Source: an uncultured Alphaproteobacteria bacterium (GTDB lineage: Bacteria > Pseudomonadota > Alphaproteobacteria > HIMB59). From it: 64,000 nt of DNA. Position numbers and translations under genes: made by a program. Under the pieces are notes generated by a model. It saw only the letters and a list, made by a program, of their open reading frames with translations. It was not told the origin of the DNA and searched no databases. The stretch covers positions 1-64,000 of the forward strand of contig CACDYZ010000003.1 of the NCBI GenBank assembly GCA_902557145.1. The letters are read 5' to 3'. Shown here piece after piece: positions 39,359 to 49,669 of this stretch (its first letter is position 1; every line of letters begins with the position of its first letter).

Positions 39359-40126
39359 ATGATTAAGTTTTTGAAATCAATGGCTATCCCAACAGCTGCA
39401 CTAGTTGCACTGCCAGGAATAGCTTCTGCAAGCGTTGGCTTAGAGCCAAACGACTTTGTTGGGATATCTTTTTGGGTTATCTCAATGTGTATGGTTGCCG
39501 CTACTGCATTCTTTTTTTTAGAGACTAACAACGTATCAGGTAAGTGGAAGACATCTCTTGCACTTGGTGGTCTTGTTTGTTTAGTTGCTGCAGTTCACTA
39601 CTTCTACATGAGAGAAGTGTGGGTAACAACAGGTGCTACACCTACTGTTTATAGATATGTTGACTGGTTAATCACTGTTCCTTTACAGATGATTGAATTT
39701 TACATAATCCTTGCTGCTGTTGCTACAGTTTCAGCTGGTATTTTCTGGAGACTATTAATTGGTACTTTAGTAATGCTTGTAGCTGGTTATGCTGGTGAAG
39801 CAGGCTTCATCAACGCATGGGCAGGATTCATTGTAGGTCTAGCTGGTTGGGCATACATTTTATATGAAATTTTTGCTGGTGAAGCTGGTAAAGCTGCTGC
39901 TGACAAGTGTCCTGCAGCTGTTCAAACAGCTTTCAACACAATGAGATGGATCGTTACTGTTGGTTGGGCTATTTATCCTCTAGGATATTTCTTCGGTTAC
40001 TTAACTGGAGGAGCTGATGCCGTAACATTAAACGTTATCTATAACGTTGCTGACGTTGTGAATAAGATCGCTTTTGTCGCAGTTATTTGGGCTGCTGCAG
40101 TAGCATCTTCAGGCAAAAAAGCTTAA
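39359..40126 (+). CDS. Proteorhodopsin, proton-pumping type, predicted blue-absorbing
   Basis: Seven-TM opsin; RYVDWLITVPLQMIEF (Asp/Thr/Glu pump residues, Gln tuning residue); VHYFYM His; NVADVVNKIAFV retinal Lys. Confidence 0.98.
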   Translation: MIKFLKSMAIPTAALVALPGIASASVGLEPNDFVGISFWVISMCMVAATAFFFLETNNVSGKWKTSLALGGLVCLVAAVHYFYMREVWVTTGATPTVYRYVDWLITVPLQMIEFYIILAAVATVSAGIFWRLLIGTLVMLVAGYAGEAGFINAWAGFIVGLAGWAYILYEIFAGEAGKAAADKCPAAVQTAFNTMRWIVTVGWAIYPLGYFFGYLTGGADAVTLNVIYNVADVVNKIAFVAVIWAAAVASSGKKA

Positions 40127-40147
40127 TAAAGCTTTATAACCTATTTA

Positions 40148-40181
40148 AACCAGGCAAGGCTAACTTGCCTGGTTTTTTTTT
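40148..40181 (+). terminator. Strong rho-independent terminator between proteorhodopsin and crtI
   Basis: AACCAGGCAAG-GCTAA-CTTGCCTGGTT 11-bp stem running into a T tract. Confidence 0.95.
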
Positions 40182-40207
40182 ATCTAAAAATCCTATATTT
40201 TATTATC

Positions 40208-41695
40208 TTGAGTAAAAAAGTTGTAGTTATTGGTGGAGGATTTGGTGGACTAGCTGCAGCGTTAAGGTGCAGAAAGCTAGGTTTTGACGTCACACTTATT
40301 GAGAGGCTTAACATGCTCGGTGGAAGGGCTAGAGTGTTCGAGAAAGGTGGCTACAAACACGATGCTGGACCAACAGTAATAACAGCACCATTCTTATTTG
40401 AAGAACTATTCGAGTTATTTGGAGAAGACCTTAAAGATCATTTAGATTTCAAATCCTTAGACCCTTGGTATAGATTTTACTTTCATAATGGGAAAACTTT
40501 TGATTATCGACCTTCTATAGAAGATACAAATAATGAAATTAGAAAATTTGATGAAAATGATGTCAAAGGCTATGACAAATTATTAAAAACATCAAAAGAT
40601 ATTTTTGAGATAGGCTTTGAAAAGCTATCAGATAAACCCTTTATTTCATTCTGGGAAATGGCAAAACAATTACCCTCTTTAATCAAACTCAAGAGCTATT
40701 TAACAGTAAGTCAATTGGTAAATAGCAAATTAAAAAATAAGTATCTACGGAAAGCATTTTCAATACATCCTTTGTTAGTTGGAGGTAATCCATTTACAAC
40801 AACATCTATATACGCTTTGATACACTACCTCGAGCGAAAATGGGGAGTGTACTTTTGTATGGGCGGTACAGGTAAAATTGTAAAAGAGCTAGAAAATTTA
40901 ATGGTAAGGCAAGGCATTGATATAAAAAAACAGTCTGATGTTGAAAGAATTTCTATAACTAACGGTAAAGCAGAAAATGTTGTACTTACAGACGGAAGTA
41001 AAATAGAAGCAGATCTTGTTATATGTAATGCAGACCCTCCCACAGTTTATAGTGAGATGTTGCCTTCAAAGTATTCAAGAGACAGTCTTTTAAAGCCTAA
41101 AAAATTTACACACTATTCTATGGGTCTGTATGTTCTTTTTTTTGGATCTAAGAAAAAATTTTCTAACGTTGCTCACCACACTATTTGGATGTCTGAAAGA
41201 TATAAAGAATTACTACACGATATTTTTGAGAAAAAAATTTTAACAGATGATTTTTCACTTTATCTTCATCGACCTACTGCAACAGATGAAACTTTTGCGC
41301 CTGAGGGATGTGATAGTTTTTACGTGTTATGCCCTGTTCCCAATCTTCAAGGAGATGTTCAATGGGATACAGAAGGGCCAAAACTTAAAGATAAAATAGT
41401 CGAAGCCTTAGATAGAACCATTATGCCAGGGTTAACAGAAAATATAGAGGCAGAGTTTTGGATGACTCCTGAAGATTTTAAAAAAGATTATAGATCAAAA
41501 TATGGAGCAGGGTTTTCAGTAGCTCCAATTTTTTCTCAATCGGCATGGTTTCGTTATCACAATAGGGATAAAAAAATATCAAATCTGTATTTCTCTGCAG
41601 CGGGATCACATCCAGGAGCTGGAATACCAGGAGTGCTTTGTTCAGCTAAGGTGATTGAGAAACTTATAATTAAGGATTTTAAAGTTAGTCATTAA
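40208..41695 (+). CDS. crtI: Phytoene desaturase (TTG start)
   Basis: KVVVIGGGFGGLAAALRCRKLGFDVTLIERLNMLGGRARVFEKGGYKHDAGPTVI; C-terminal AAGSHPGAGIPGVLCSAK. Confidence 0.95.
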   Translation: MSKKVVVIGGGFGGLAAALRCRKLGFDVTLIERLNMLGGRARVFEKGGYKHDAGPTVITAPFLFEELFELFGEDLKDHLDFKSLDPWYRFYFHNGKTFDYRPSIEDTNNEIRKFDENDVKGYDKLLKTSKDIFEIGFEKLSDKPFISFWEMAKQLPSLIKLKSYLTVSQLVNSKLKNKYLRKAFSIHPLLVGGNPFTTTSIYALIHYLERKWGVYFCMGGTGKIVKELENLMVRQGIDIKKQSDVERISITNGKAENVVLTDGSKIEADLVICNADPPTVYSEMLPSKYSRDSLLKPKKFTHYSMGLYVLFFGSKKKFSNVAHHTIWMSERYKELLHDIFEKKILTDDFSLYLHRPTATDETFAPEGCDSFYVLCPVPNLQGDVQWDTEGPKLKDKIVEALDRTIMPGLTENIEAEFWMTPEDFKKDYRSKYGAGFSVAPIFSQSAWFRYHNRDKKISNLYFSAAGSHPGAGIPGVLCSAKVIEKLIIKDFKVSH

Positions 41696-41696
41696 G

Positions 41697-42572
41697 GTGA
41701 CATCTTTTAAAACAAACACCTATAGCATTAAATCAGAGGGTAAAAGTTTTTATTGGGCAAGTTTTTTCTTACCTAAGAAAAATAGAATTGCTGCTTCAAA
41801 ACTTTATAGCATATGCCGCTATCTAGATGACGTTGCTGATAGTTCTGATATAGATACTTCCTCTCAAATAAAAGATATATTTGAACAAGTTAAGGATAAC
41901 AAGACATCTGAAATCAATATTTTCTTTAAACAAAACCAAATCAATTTAAATATTTTAAATGATTTAATAGATGGATTAATTAGCGATCAACAAAACGTTA
42001 GAATTGCTGATGAGAAGGAATTAGTAGAGTACTCCTATAGAGTGGCTGGAACAGTTGGTTTAATGATGCTGCCAATTATTAATACTAAAAATAATGAAGC
42101 TAGAAAGCATGCTGTTGATCTAGGAATTGCAATGCAATTGACTAATATTGCAAGAGATGTATTTGAAGATGCTAAATTAAATAGAGTGTATTTACCTCAG
42201 GAATGGATAGGTCAAATTACCTTAAGTGATTTAACGGATAATAATATTGATGACCAAAAAAATAAAATAATTGAATTATCAATTAAAAACTTAATAGAAC
42301 TCTCTGAAAAGTTTTATGCAAATGGTTTTTGTGGCATGAAATTTATTCCTTTAAGAACAAGATTAGCGATATTTTTCGCAGCAAAAATCTATAAAGGGAT
42401 TGGTAATAAAATTAAGAATAAAGGTTATGCGTATCAATTTGAAAGAGTTTATTTAAATAAATTAGAGAAGTTATGGATTACAATAGCTTCAATACCTGAG
42501 TTTTTATTTTTAAAGAGTATTTTTACATCCTATAAACCAATTAGAGATAATTTTAAAAATGAAAATATATGA
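41697..42572 (+). CDS. crtB: Phytoene synthase (GTG start)
   Basis: SICRYLDDVADSSD; GIAMQLTNIARDVFEDAKLNRVYLP. Confidence 0.93.
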   Translation: MTSFKTNTYSIKSEGKSFYWASFFLPKKNRIAASKLYSICRYLDDVADSSDIDTSSQIKDIFEQVKDNKTSEINIFFKQNQINLNILNDLIDGLISDQQNVRIADEKELVEYSYRVAGTVGLMMLPIINTKNNEARKHAVDLGIAMQLTNIARDVFEDAKLNRVYLPQEWIGQITLSDLTDNNIDDQKNKIIELSIKNLIELSEKFYANGFCGMKFIPLRTRLAIFFAAKIYKGIGNKIKNKGYAYQFERVYLNKLEKLWITIASIPEFLFLKSIFTSYKPIRDNFKNENI

Positions 42573-43644
42573 CGTCGCTTTTATAGGTATGGGCGCTAGT
42601 GCTCTTGCTACAGCTAAATTAAATTATGCGGGAACGAACCATAGTCTTATTGGTATCGATAAAGAATATCATAATAAAAGAAATAATTTTTTTGCATTCT
42701 GGATGACTGATTGGATGGAAAATTTTAGCAATCTTACACAAAAAAAATGGTTTAATTGGGAATTTTACTTGGCAAATGAATGTATATTGCATGAAACTAA
42801 AGATTTACCGTATTGCACAATACGGTTTCAAGATTGGAAAAAATATTGTTTAGACAACCTAGAAAACTTGTCCATTAAAACCCTAAATGTTCATCGTATT
42901 GGTAATTTAGAGAAATATTTTGAGATAGAGCTTGATAACGGCGAAAAAGTTTATGCAAAGAAAATTTATGACTCTAGAACACCAAAATTGGAGGAAAATA
43001 AGGTTAAGCAGCATTTCTTTGGGTACCTTATAGATACTAAGCAAGTTATTGATAACAAAAAAGTTACTTTAATGGATTTTCGTGTTGACCAAAATGTTGG
43101 ATTACACTTTATGTATTGTTTGCCGATAAGTGAAAATAAAGTATTAGTTGAGTCAACAGTTTTCTCCTCTGAAATCCAAGCTGATAGATGGTATAAAGAT
43201 CAAATTAAAAAATATATTGAGACAAAGTTAAAGATATTTGAATATACAATAGTTGACGAAGAAAAAGGAGCTTTACCGATGTATGATATTAGAAATAAAT
43301 CATACAAAAATTATATTAATATTGGCTCAAGAGGGGGTGCCACTAAAATATCAACAGGGTATGCTTTTTCTTTTTTTCTAAAAAACTTAGTGAAACATAA
43401 GGATGACTCTGAGAAAAAACATCATTCCTATTTTGATCAGTGGATGGATAAAGTATTTGTCAATTACTTAAAAAATAATAATGGGACTGAAAAAATTTTT
43501 ATGAATATGGCTAATTCACTAAATGGTAATGAGTTTGCATCATTTATGATGGGTATATCTAATACAGCAACAAAATTAAAGGTCATAATGTCAATGCCCA
43601 AATATAAATTTATAAAAAGTGCTCTTGGTACTATTATTAACTAA
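42559..43644 (+). CDS. crtY: Divergent lycopene beta-cyclase, CrtY type
   Basis: Rossmann-like N-terminus DVAFIGMGASALATAKLNYAG; GALPMYD; position between crtB and blh. Confidence 0.75.
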   Translation: MKIYDVAFIGMGASALATAKLNYAGTNHSLIGIDKEYHNKRNNFFAFWMTDWMENFSNLTQKKWFNWEFYLANECILHETKDLPYCTIRFQDWKKYCLDNLENLSIKTLNVHRIGNLEKYFEIELDNGEKVYAKKIYDSRTPKLEENKVKQHFFGYLIDTKQVIDNKKVTLMDFRVDQNVGLHFMYCLPISENKVLVESTVFSSEIQADRWYKDQIKKYIETKLKIFEYTIVDEEKGALPMYDIRNKSYKNYINIGSRGGATKISTGYAFSFFLKNLVKHKDDSEKKHHSYFDQWMDKVFVNYLKNNNGTEKIFMNMANSLNGNEFASFMMGISNTATKLKVIMSMPKYKFIKSALGTIIN

Positions 43645-44460
43645 ATGTATGAACTAAGCTTTATCTCATTACTCGCACTTTGTATGGTTTCTTTCATAGG
43701 CGTTCCCCACGGCTCTTTTGATGGAGCTGTTGCAGCTTTATTAGGATACAAGACAAGAAAAGATTTTTTTATTTTTGTTATCTTATATTTGATTATATCT
43801 GCGTCTGTAATTGTGTTTTGGATTTACTTTCCTGTAGTCGCTTTATTTATATTCATTTTTATGAGCGTAATTCATTTTGGATTATGTGATTGGTCTTATT
43901 TAGAATTAGGAAAATATAAGTGGTTAATATCGATAACCCATGGTTTAAATATTGTATTTGGGATTATTTTTTTTCACACAAGTGAAACATTTGAAATATT
44001 TGCTTTTTTATCTAATTCATCTTTTATCCATCTTCAAAACTATCTTTTCATAGCATATTTTTTCTACTTCATTCTATTGCTAAGATATAGTTACTTAGCA
44101 TTCATTGTGCCAAGATTAAGATGGGGTCTTTTAGAAATGATTATTGTATTACTGATTGTTTTTTTGACTGAACCACTTGTTGGCTTCTCAATTTATTTTT
44201 GTTTTATTCATACATTTAAACACGTTAAATCAATACTTAAAGATACATCAAAACACTTATCCAATAATAAGTTTGTAAGCATAACTACTATCTCTTTTAC
44301 TCTACTAACATGGATTGGGGGGAGCTTAGCAATAGTCTATCTTTATAATAATTATTCTTTTGAAGAGTCGTTTATAAAAACTTTGTTTATTGGATTAGCT
44401 GCTCTAACTCTTCCTCATATGACTTTAGTGGATGTTTTTTATAGAAGAAAATTTAATTAA
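43645..44460 (+). CDS. blh: Brp/Blh-family beta-carotene 15,15'-dioxygenase (retinal-forming)
   Basis: FIGVPHGSFDGAVAALLG; SVIHFGLCDWSY; LPHMTLVDVFY; multi-TM. Confidence 0.92.
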   Translation: MYELSFISLLALCMVSFIGVPHGSFDGAVAALLGYKTRKDFFIFVILYLIISASVIVFWIYFPVVALFIFIFMSVIHFGLCDWSYLELGKYKWLISITHGLNIVFGIIFFHTSETFEIFAFLSNSSFIHLQNYLFIAYFFYFILLLRYSYLAFIVPRLRWGLLEMIIVLLIVFLTEPLVGFSIYFCFIHTFKHVKSILKDTSKHLSNNKFVSITTISFTLLTWIGGSLAIVYLYNNYSFEESFIKTLFIGLAALTLPHMTLVDVFYRRKFN

Positions 44461-45391
44461 GAAAATTAGGTATTTTAAAGGTTATGTTTTCATCTTCTTT
44501 AAAATTTAAAACTTCGATTGCATAAACCTTTTTAATTTGATCAATGAACATATTTAATTGCTCTTCTGGAGCGGAGGCGCTAGCCGTCAGACCTATTGTA
44601 TTGAATTCTGCTAAGGTTGAGTAATCAAAGTCATTTATATTTTCTATTAATTCACTATATTTGCAGCCAAATCTTTTAGCAGTCTCAACCAACCTAATTG
44701 AATTTGAACTATTGTGCGCCCCGATTACAAAAAAAGCATCAACATTTTTAGACATCTCTTGTACAGATAATTGCCTATTAGAAGTAGCGTAGCAAATATC
44801 TGATTTTTTCGGTGCAAGGATTGAAGGAAATTTTTTTTCAAGGGCATCAACAATATCTTGTGTGTCAAATACTGATAGCGTTGTTTGTGTTATGTAGGCA
44901 AGTTTTTGGCTTGAAGGAAAATATAACTTATCCACATCATCGATATCTTGAACTAAAGTTAAATTACTGATGTCTTTTAATTGGCCTGCGGTTCCATCAA
45001 CCTCTGGGTGATGTTCATGACCAATCATTATTATTTTATATTCGTTGTTTTCTAACTGAATTATTTCTTTGTGAATCTTGCTAACTAATGGGCAAATGGC
45101 ATCATAAAATAACAAATTATAATCTTTAGCTTTGTTGATAACTCTTTGTGCAACACCATGGGCGGAAAAAATAACTGGTTGTTTTGTATTTTTAGGTATT
45201 TCTTCTAGGGAGTCTACAAATACAACTCCTTTCTCTCTTAAATTGTTGACAACAAACTTATTATGAACAATTTCATGGCGAACATAAACTGGGGCCCCAT
45301 ATTTTGTTAGGCTTTTTTCAACCATCTCAACAGCTCGTTCAACTCCGGCACAAAAACCTCTATGTTTAGCCGTTATAATCTTTTTAACCAC
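44453..45391 (-). CDS. ispH: 4-hydroxy-3-methylbut-2-enyl diphosphate reductase
   Basis: AKHRGFCAGVERAVEMVE; FSAHGVAQRV; DAICPLVSKIH; MIGHEHHPEVDGTAGQ. Confidence 0.97.
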   Translation of the reverse strand: MVKKIITAKHRGFCAGVERAVEMVEKSLTKYGAPVYVRHEIVHNKFVVNNLREKGVVFVDSLEEIPKNTKQPVIFSAHGVAQRVINKAKDYNLLFYDAICPLVSKIHKEIIQLENNEYKIIMIGHEHHPEVDGTAGQLKDISNLTLVQDIDDVDKLYFPSSQKLAYITQTTLSVFDTQDIVDALEKKFPSILAPKKSDICYATSNRQLSVQEMSKNVDAFFVIGAHNSSNSIRLVETAKRFGCKYSELIENINDFDYSTLAEFNTIGLTASASAPEEQLNMFIDQIKKVYAIEVLNFKEDENITFKIPNFLN

Positions 45392-45423
45392 GGTAAATAG
45401 TTATCATATTATTATTAAATAAA

Positions 45424-48400
45424 TTATTTTATAATTAATAAAAGTTGCTGGGCTTCAATATTTTCGCCAGCTTTTACGCAAAGTCTCTCTACGGTTCCAG
45501 GTTGGTCGGCGTAAATAACAGTTTCCATTTTCATCGCCTCGATAGTACATAATTTAGCACCCTTGGGTACTTTTATTCCTTCTGTGACGGCAACATCTAC
45601 AAGCAAGCCTGGAATTGGTGCTGCCACATGATCCTTGTTACTTGGGTCTGCAATTTCTTTAGCTAAATCGTCTACTGCTATGGAGTTGTCTTTAATGTCA
45701 ACTGATCTAGCTTGACCATTTAATTCAAAATAAACTGTTCTAAAACCTTTTTCGTTGGGTTCACTTAAAGTGAAGTATCTAATGATTAATGTTTTTCCAG
45801 GTTCAATAGAGACATATATTTCTTCATCCGTATTCATACCAAAAAAGTAATTTGAAGTTGGGATAACACTAGTGTTGCCAAATTTCTTTTTATGTTTCAT
45901 ATACTCATCAAAAACTTCAGGAAAAAATATTTGTGAAATTGTATCTTTCTCAGAAATAATCTCATTGTAGTTTTTCTCTAATTCTTTAGTTCTGTTTTTA
46001 ATTTTTAAAGAAGGGAGTTTTGAACCAAATCTATAATTAATTGGTTTTTTTCCTTTTAAGATTTTCTTTTGGAGTGCTTTTGGAAACCCTTTGTATGGTT
46101 GACCTAATCGACCACTAAAAAACTCAATTACTGATGCAGGAAAACCAACATCTTTTTTGGGGTCTAAGACATCTTTAATTTGAATATTATTTGCCAACAT
46201 ATAAATTGCCATGTCACCAACAACTTTAGATATAGGTGTAACCTTAATAACATCTCCAAATATTTTATTAACCTCCGCATACATTGATGCTAATTCTGGC
46301 CATCTCTCATCAGTAATGCCCATTGATCTTGCTTGCTCTCTTAAATTTGTATATTGCCCACCTGGCATCTGATGTAAATATACCTCAGACATACTAGTTC
46401 GAGTTTTACTTTCGAAAGGCTGGTATTGCTTTCTTACACCTTCCCAATAATTTGCTGCAGTCCTAACAACAGCAGAAGATATTTTTGGGTCTCTGTTATT
46501 TCCATCAAGTGATTCAAGAACTGCACCGAAGCTAGGTTGTGAGGTAAAACCAGACCAAGAGTCAATTGCTACATCAACTATATCCACTCCAGCATCAGAG
46601 GCATTAAGCAACGTCGCAACACCGTTTCCACTTGTATCGTGTGTATGGAAATGAATTGGGATTTTTATGTTTTTCTTTAATTCTTTAAATAAGATTTTTG
46701 CCGCCTTGGGCTTACATAAGCCTGCCATATCTTTAATAGCAAGAAAATGAACTCCCATTTTCTCAAGTTTTTGGGCCATTTTTAAATAATATTCAAGTGT
46801 ATATTTTTTTTCTGCAGGTGAAGATAGATCACCAGAATAACAAATAGAAGCTTCACAAATTTTTCCGGATTTTAAAACTTCATCAATAGACACTCTCATA
46901 TTTTCTATCCAGTTTAATGCATCAAATATTCTAAAAACATCAATCCCTGACTGAGCAGAAAGCTGAATAAACCTTCTTAAAACATTATCTGGATAGTTTG
47001 TATACCCAAGTGCGTTAGACCCTCTAAATAACATTTGTAGTAATGCGGATGGCATTTGCTCACGTAATTTTTCTAAACGTTCCCACGGATCCTCTTTTAA
47101 GAATCTTAATGCAACATCAAATGTCGCCCCACCCCAGCATTCTACTGAAAATAAATTCTTAAGTCTTTCTTCGTATAAATCAGTTATGCCTAACATATCT
47201 TGAGTTCTCATTCGAGTTGCTATCAAAGACTGATGAGCATCTCTAAAAGTAGTGTCTGTGATTAGTAATTGTTTTTCTTTTAATACAGCATGAGCAACAG
47301 CAGATGGACCTTCAGCATCTAAAATTTGTTTATATGTATTATTTACTGTCTCTTGTGCTTTTTTTGATCTAGAAATTCCGTAGTCAGAGAGTTTTGCCGG
47401 TGTGGTCTCTCTTAATCGTGGTCTGTTAGCAACTTCTGGATTGCCATTGACAATAACTTCTGCCAAAAAATTTAATGTCTTAGTGGCTCTATCTTTTCGA
47501 CCAGAGAATTGAAATAAACTTTTTTCACTATCTATAAATTTTGTGTGGTATTTAAAAATGTCGAAGCCTTCGTGATTAATTAACTTTAATAAAAAAGGTA
47601 TGTTTGTTTTTACACCTCTGACTCGAAACTCACTTAGAGCTCTGTTCATTCTTCTCTTTGCTTCAATAGGAGTTTGACCTTTCGCAGTAACTTTCACCAA
47701 AAGAGAGTCATAATATGGTGTAATAATCGTACCTGTTGATGCGGTTCCAGCATCTAGCCTTATTCCAAGACCACTCGCAGATCTATAAACATTAATTTTT
47801 CCATAATCTGGTGCAAAATCATTGGCTGCATCCTCCGTTGTAACTCGTGATTGGATGGCGTGACCTTTCATGTGTATTTTTTCTTGAAGTGGTACACCAC
47901 ATATATCATCACCAATTTTAGCACCAGCTGCTAAAAGAAACTGGGCTTTAACTATATCAATACCAGTTATTTCTTCTGTTACTGTATGTTCAACTTGAAC
48001 TCTTGGGTTAACTTCAATGAAGAAAAAGTCTCTTGATTTAGCATCCATTAAAAACTCTACTGTTCCAGCACATGAATAGTTAACTTGTTTTCCAATTCTC
48101 ACACCTGCTTCACAAATTGCATTTCTCTCTTTATCTGACAAGTAAGCAGCAGGAGCTCTTTCAACTACTTTTTGATGACGCCTTTGAAGAGAACAGTCTC
48201 TCTCAAAAAGATGAACTATGTTTCCATGAGTATCTCCAATTATTTGGACCTCAACATGAAATGCTTTTTCGATAAGTTTTTCAAAAAATACATCGTCTTT
48301 TCCAAAAGCACTTTTAGCTTCTCTTCTAGCGGTATTAATGTGATTTTCTAATTCTGTTTCTTTTTTTATAACTCGCATCCCGCGACCACCACCACCCCAA

Positions 48401-48888
48401 GATGCTTTGAGCATGATTGGATAGCCAATTTTTTTTGCAAGGTCTTTACATTTTTTTAAATCTTTTGGTAAAGGTCCTGTGGAAGGTATGGTTGGAACTT
48501 TGGCTTTACCAGCAGTTTTTTTTGCTTCAACTTTATTTCCGAGGGATCGCATAATATTTGGAGAAGGACCAACAAAAATTATATTGTACTTTGCACATTC
48601 ATCAGCAAATTCTGGGTTTTCAGATAAAAAGCCATATCCAGGGTGTATGGCATCACAGCCTGAGTTAACTGCAATTTGTACAATCCCTTTGTAGTCCAAG
48701 TATGCTTGTATAGGTCCTAATCCTGATCCAACGAGATAACTTTCATCTGTTTTAAAGCGATGTAATGCAAAACGATCTTCGTAAGAGTAAATGGATACTG
48801 TTTTAAAGCCTAATTCAGTTGCAGCACGAGATATCCTTATTGCAATTTCACTTCTATTGGCAATTAATATTTTCTTAATTTGTCTCAT
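45424..48888 (-). CDS. pyc: Pyruvate carboxylase
   Basis: Biotin carboxylase, carboxyltransferase (TDTTFRDAHQSLIATRMRT) and biotinyl domain (IEAMKMET) in one 1154-aa chain. Confidence 0.97.
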   Translation of the reverse strand: MRQIKKILIANRSEIAIRISRAATELGFKTVSIYSYEDRFALHRFKTDESYLVGSGLGPIQAYLDYKGIVQIAVNSGCDAIHPGYGFLSENPEFADECAKYNIIFVGPSPNIMRSLGNKVEAKKTAGKAKVPTIPSTGPLPKDLKKCKDLAKKIGYPIMLKASWGGGGRGMRVIKKETELENHINTARREAKSAFGKDDVFFEKLIEKAFHVEVQIIGDTHGNIVHLFERDCSLQRRHQKVVERAPAAYLSDKERNAICEAGVRIGKQVNYSCAGTVEFLMDAKSRDFFFIEVNPRVQVEHTVTEEITGIDIVKAQFLLAAGAKIGDDICGVPLQEKIHMKGHAIQSRVTTEDAANDFAPDYGKINVYRSASGLGIRLDAGTASTGTIITPYYDSLLVKVTAKGQTPIEAKRRMNRALSEFRVRGVKTNIPFLLKLINHEGFDIFKYHTKFIDSEKSLFQFSGRKDRATKTLNFLAEVIVNGNPEVANRPRLRETTPAKLSDYGISRSKKAQETVNNTYKQILDAEGPSAVAHAVLKEKQLLITDTTFRDAHQSLIATRMRTQDMLGITDLYEERLKNLFSVECWGGATFDVALRFLKEDPWERLEKLREQMPSALLQMLFRGSNALGYTNYPDNVLRRFIQLSAQSGIDVFRIFDALNWIENMRVSIDEVLKSGKICEASICYSGDLSSPAEKKYTLEYYLKMAQKLEKMGVHFLAIKDMAGLCKPKAAKILFKELKKNIKIPIHFHTHDTSGNGVATLLNASDAGVDIVDVAIDSWSGFTSQPSFGAVLESLDGNNRDPKISSAVVRTAANYWEGVRKQYQPFESKTRTSMSEVYLHQMPGGQYTNLREQARSMGITDERWPELASMYAEVNKIFGDVIKVTPISKVVGDMAIYMLANNIQIKDVLDPKKDVGFPASVIEFFSGRLGQPYKGFPKALQKKILKGKKPINYRFGSKLPSLKIKNRTKELEKNYNEIISEKDTISQIFFPEVFDEYMKHKKKFGNTSVIPTSNYFFGMNTDEEIYVSIEPGKTLIIRYFTLSEPNEKGFRTVYFELNGQARSVDIKDNSIAVDDLAKEIADPSNKDHVAAPIPGLLVDVAVTEGIKVPKGAKLCTIEAMKMETVIYADQPGTVERLCVKAGENIEAQQLLLIIK

Positions 48889-48951
48889 AATGGTAAATAA
48901 AGTTATTTTTATACATTATTCTATTTTTTTTCATAGATAATCTGTTTGAAA

Positions 48952-49605
48952 TTAGGGTTTTTTTACTTTGATAGCCTTTGTTCTTTTTGGATAGCAATCT
49001 TTGCAAATTTTGCATTCAATTCCGAAGCAGCTTCTTGCTTTGCAGTATTCTCTTCCATAGAAAATCATTTGTAAATGAAGTCTATTCCAAGTCGCTTCTG
49101 GAAATAATTTTTTTATATCCATTTCAGTTTGAACGACATTTTTGCCATTAGTTAGGCCCCACCTTTGTGCTAAACGGTGGATGTGAGTATCAACAGGAAA
49201 CGCAGGATGGCCAAAGCCTTGGGACATTACAACACTTGCTGTTTTATGACCCACACCTGGTAAGCTTTCTAAATCCTCAAAGGTCTCCGGAACAATACCA
49301 TTATATTTTTTTATCAAAATCTTTGAAAGTTTAGAAATCGCCTTTGATTTTTTTGGAGCAAGCCCGCATGGTTTAATAATTTTGTAAATTTTATTTACTG
49401 AAATTTTTGACATATCGTAAGGATTATTTGCAATTTTAAACAATAGAGGTGTAATCCTATTAACACGTTCATCCGTGCACTGCGCACTTAACAGTACTGC
49501 TATTAAAAGCTCATAAATATTTTGATGTTTAAGTGGAATTGGGATCTTTGGATAGAATTTATTCAAATTACCCAAAACGACATTAGCTCTTTCTTGTTTT
49601 TTCAT
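48952..49605 (-). CDS. nth: Endonuclease III
   Basis: LLSAQCTDERVNRITP; LPGVGHKTASVVMSQGFG; C-terminal 4Fe-4S CKARSCFGIECKICKDC. Confidence 0.95.
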   Translation of the reverse strand: MKKQERANVVLGNLNKFYPKIPIPLKHQNIYELLIAVLLSAQCTDERVNRITPLLFKIANNPYDMSKISVNKIYKIIKPCGLAPKKSKAISKLSKILIKKYNGIVPETFEDLESLPGVGHKTASVVMSQGFGHPAFPVDTHIHRLAQRWGLTNGKNVVQTEMDIKKLFPEATWNRLHLQMIFYGREYCKARSCFGIECKICKDCYPKRTKAIKVKKP

Positions 49606-49669
49606 AATATTATTGGTATGCGATAAAATTTATTATAAATATAAATATAATTTTATAAATTGATAGAAA

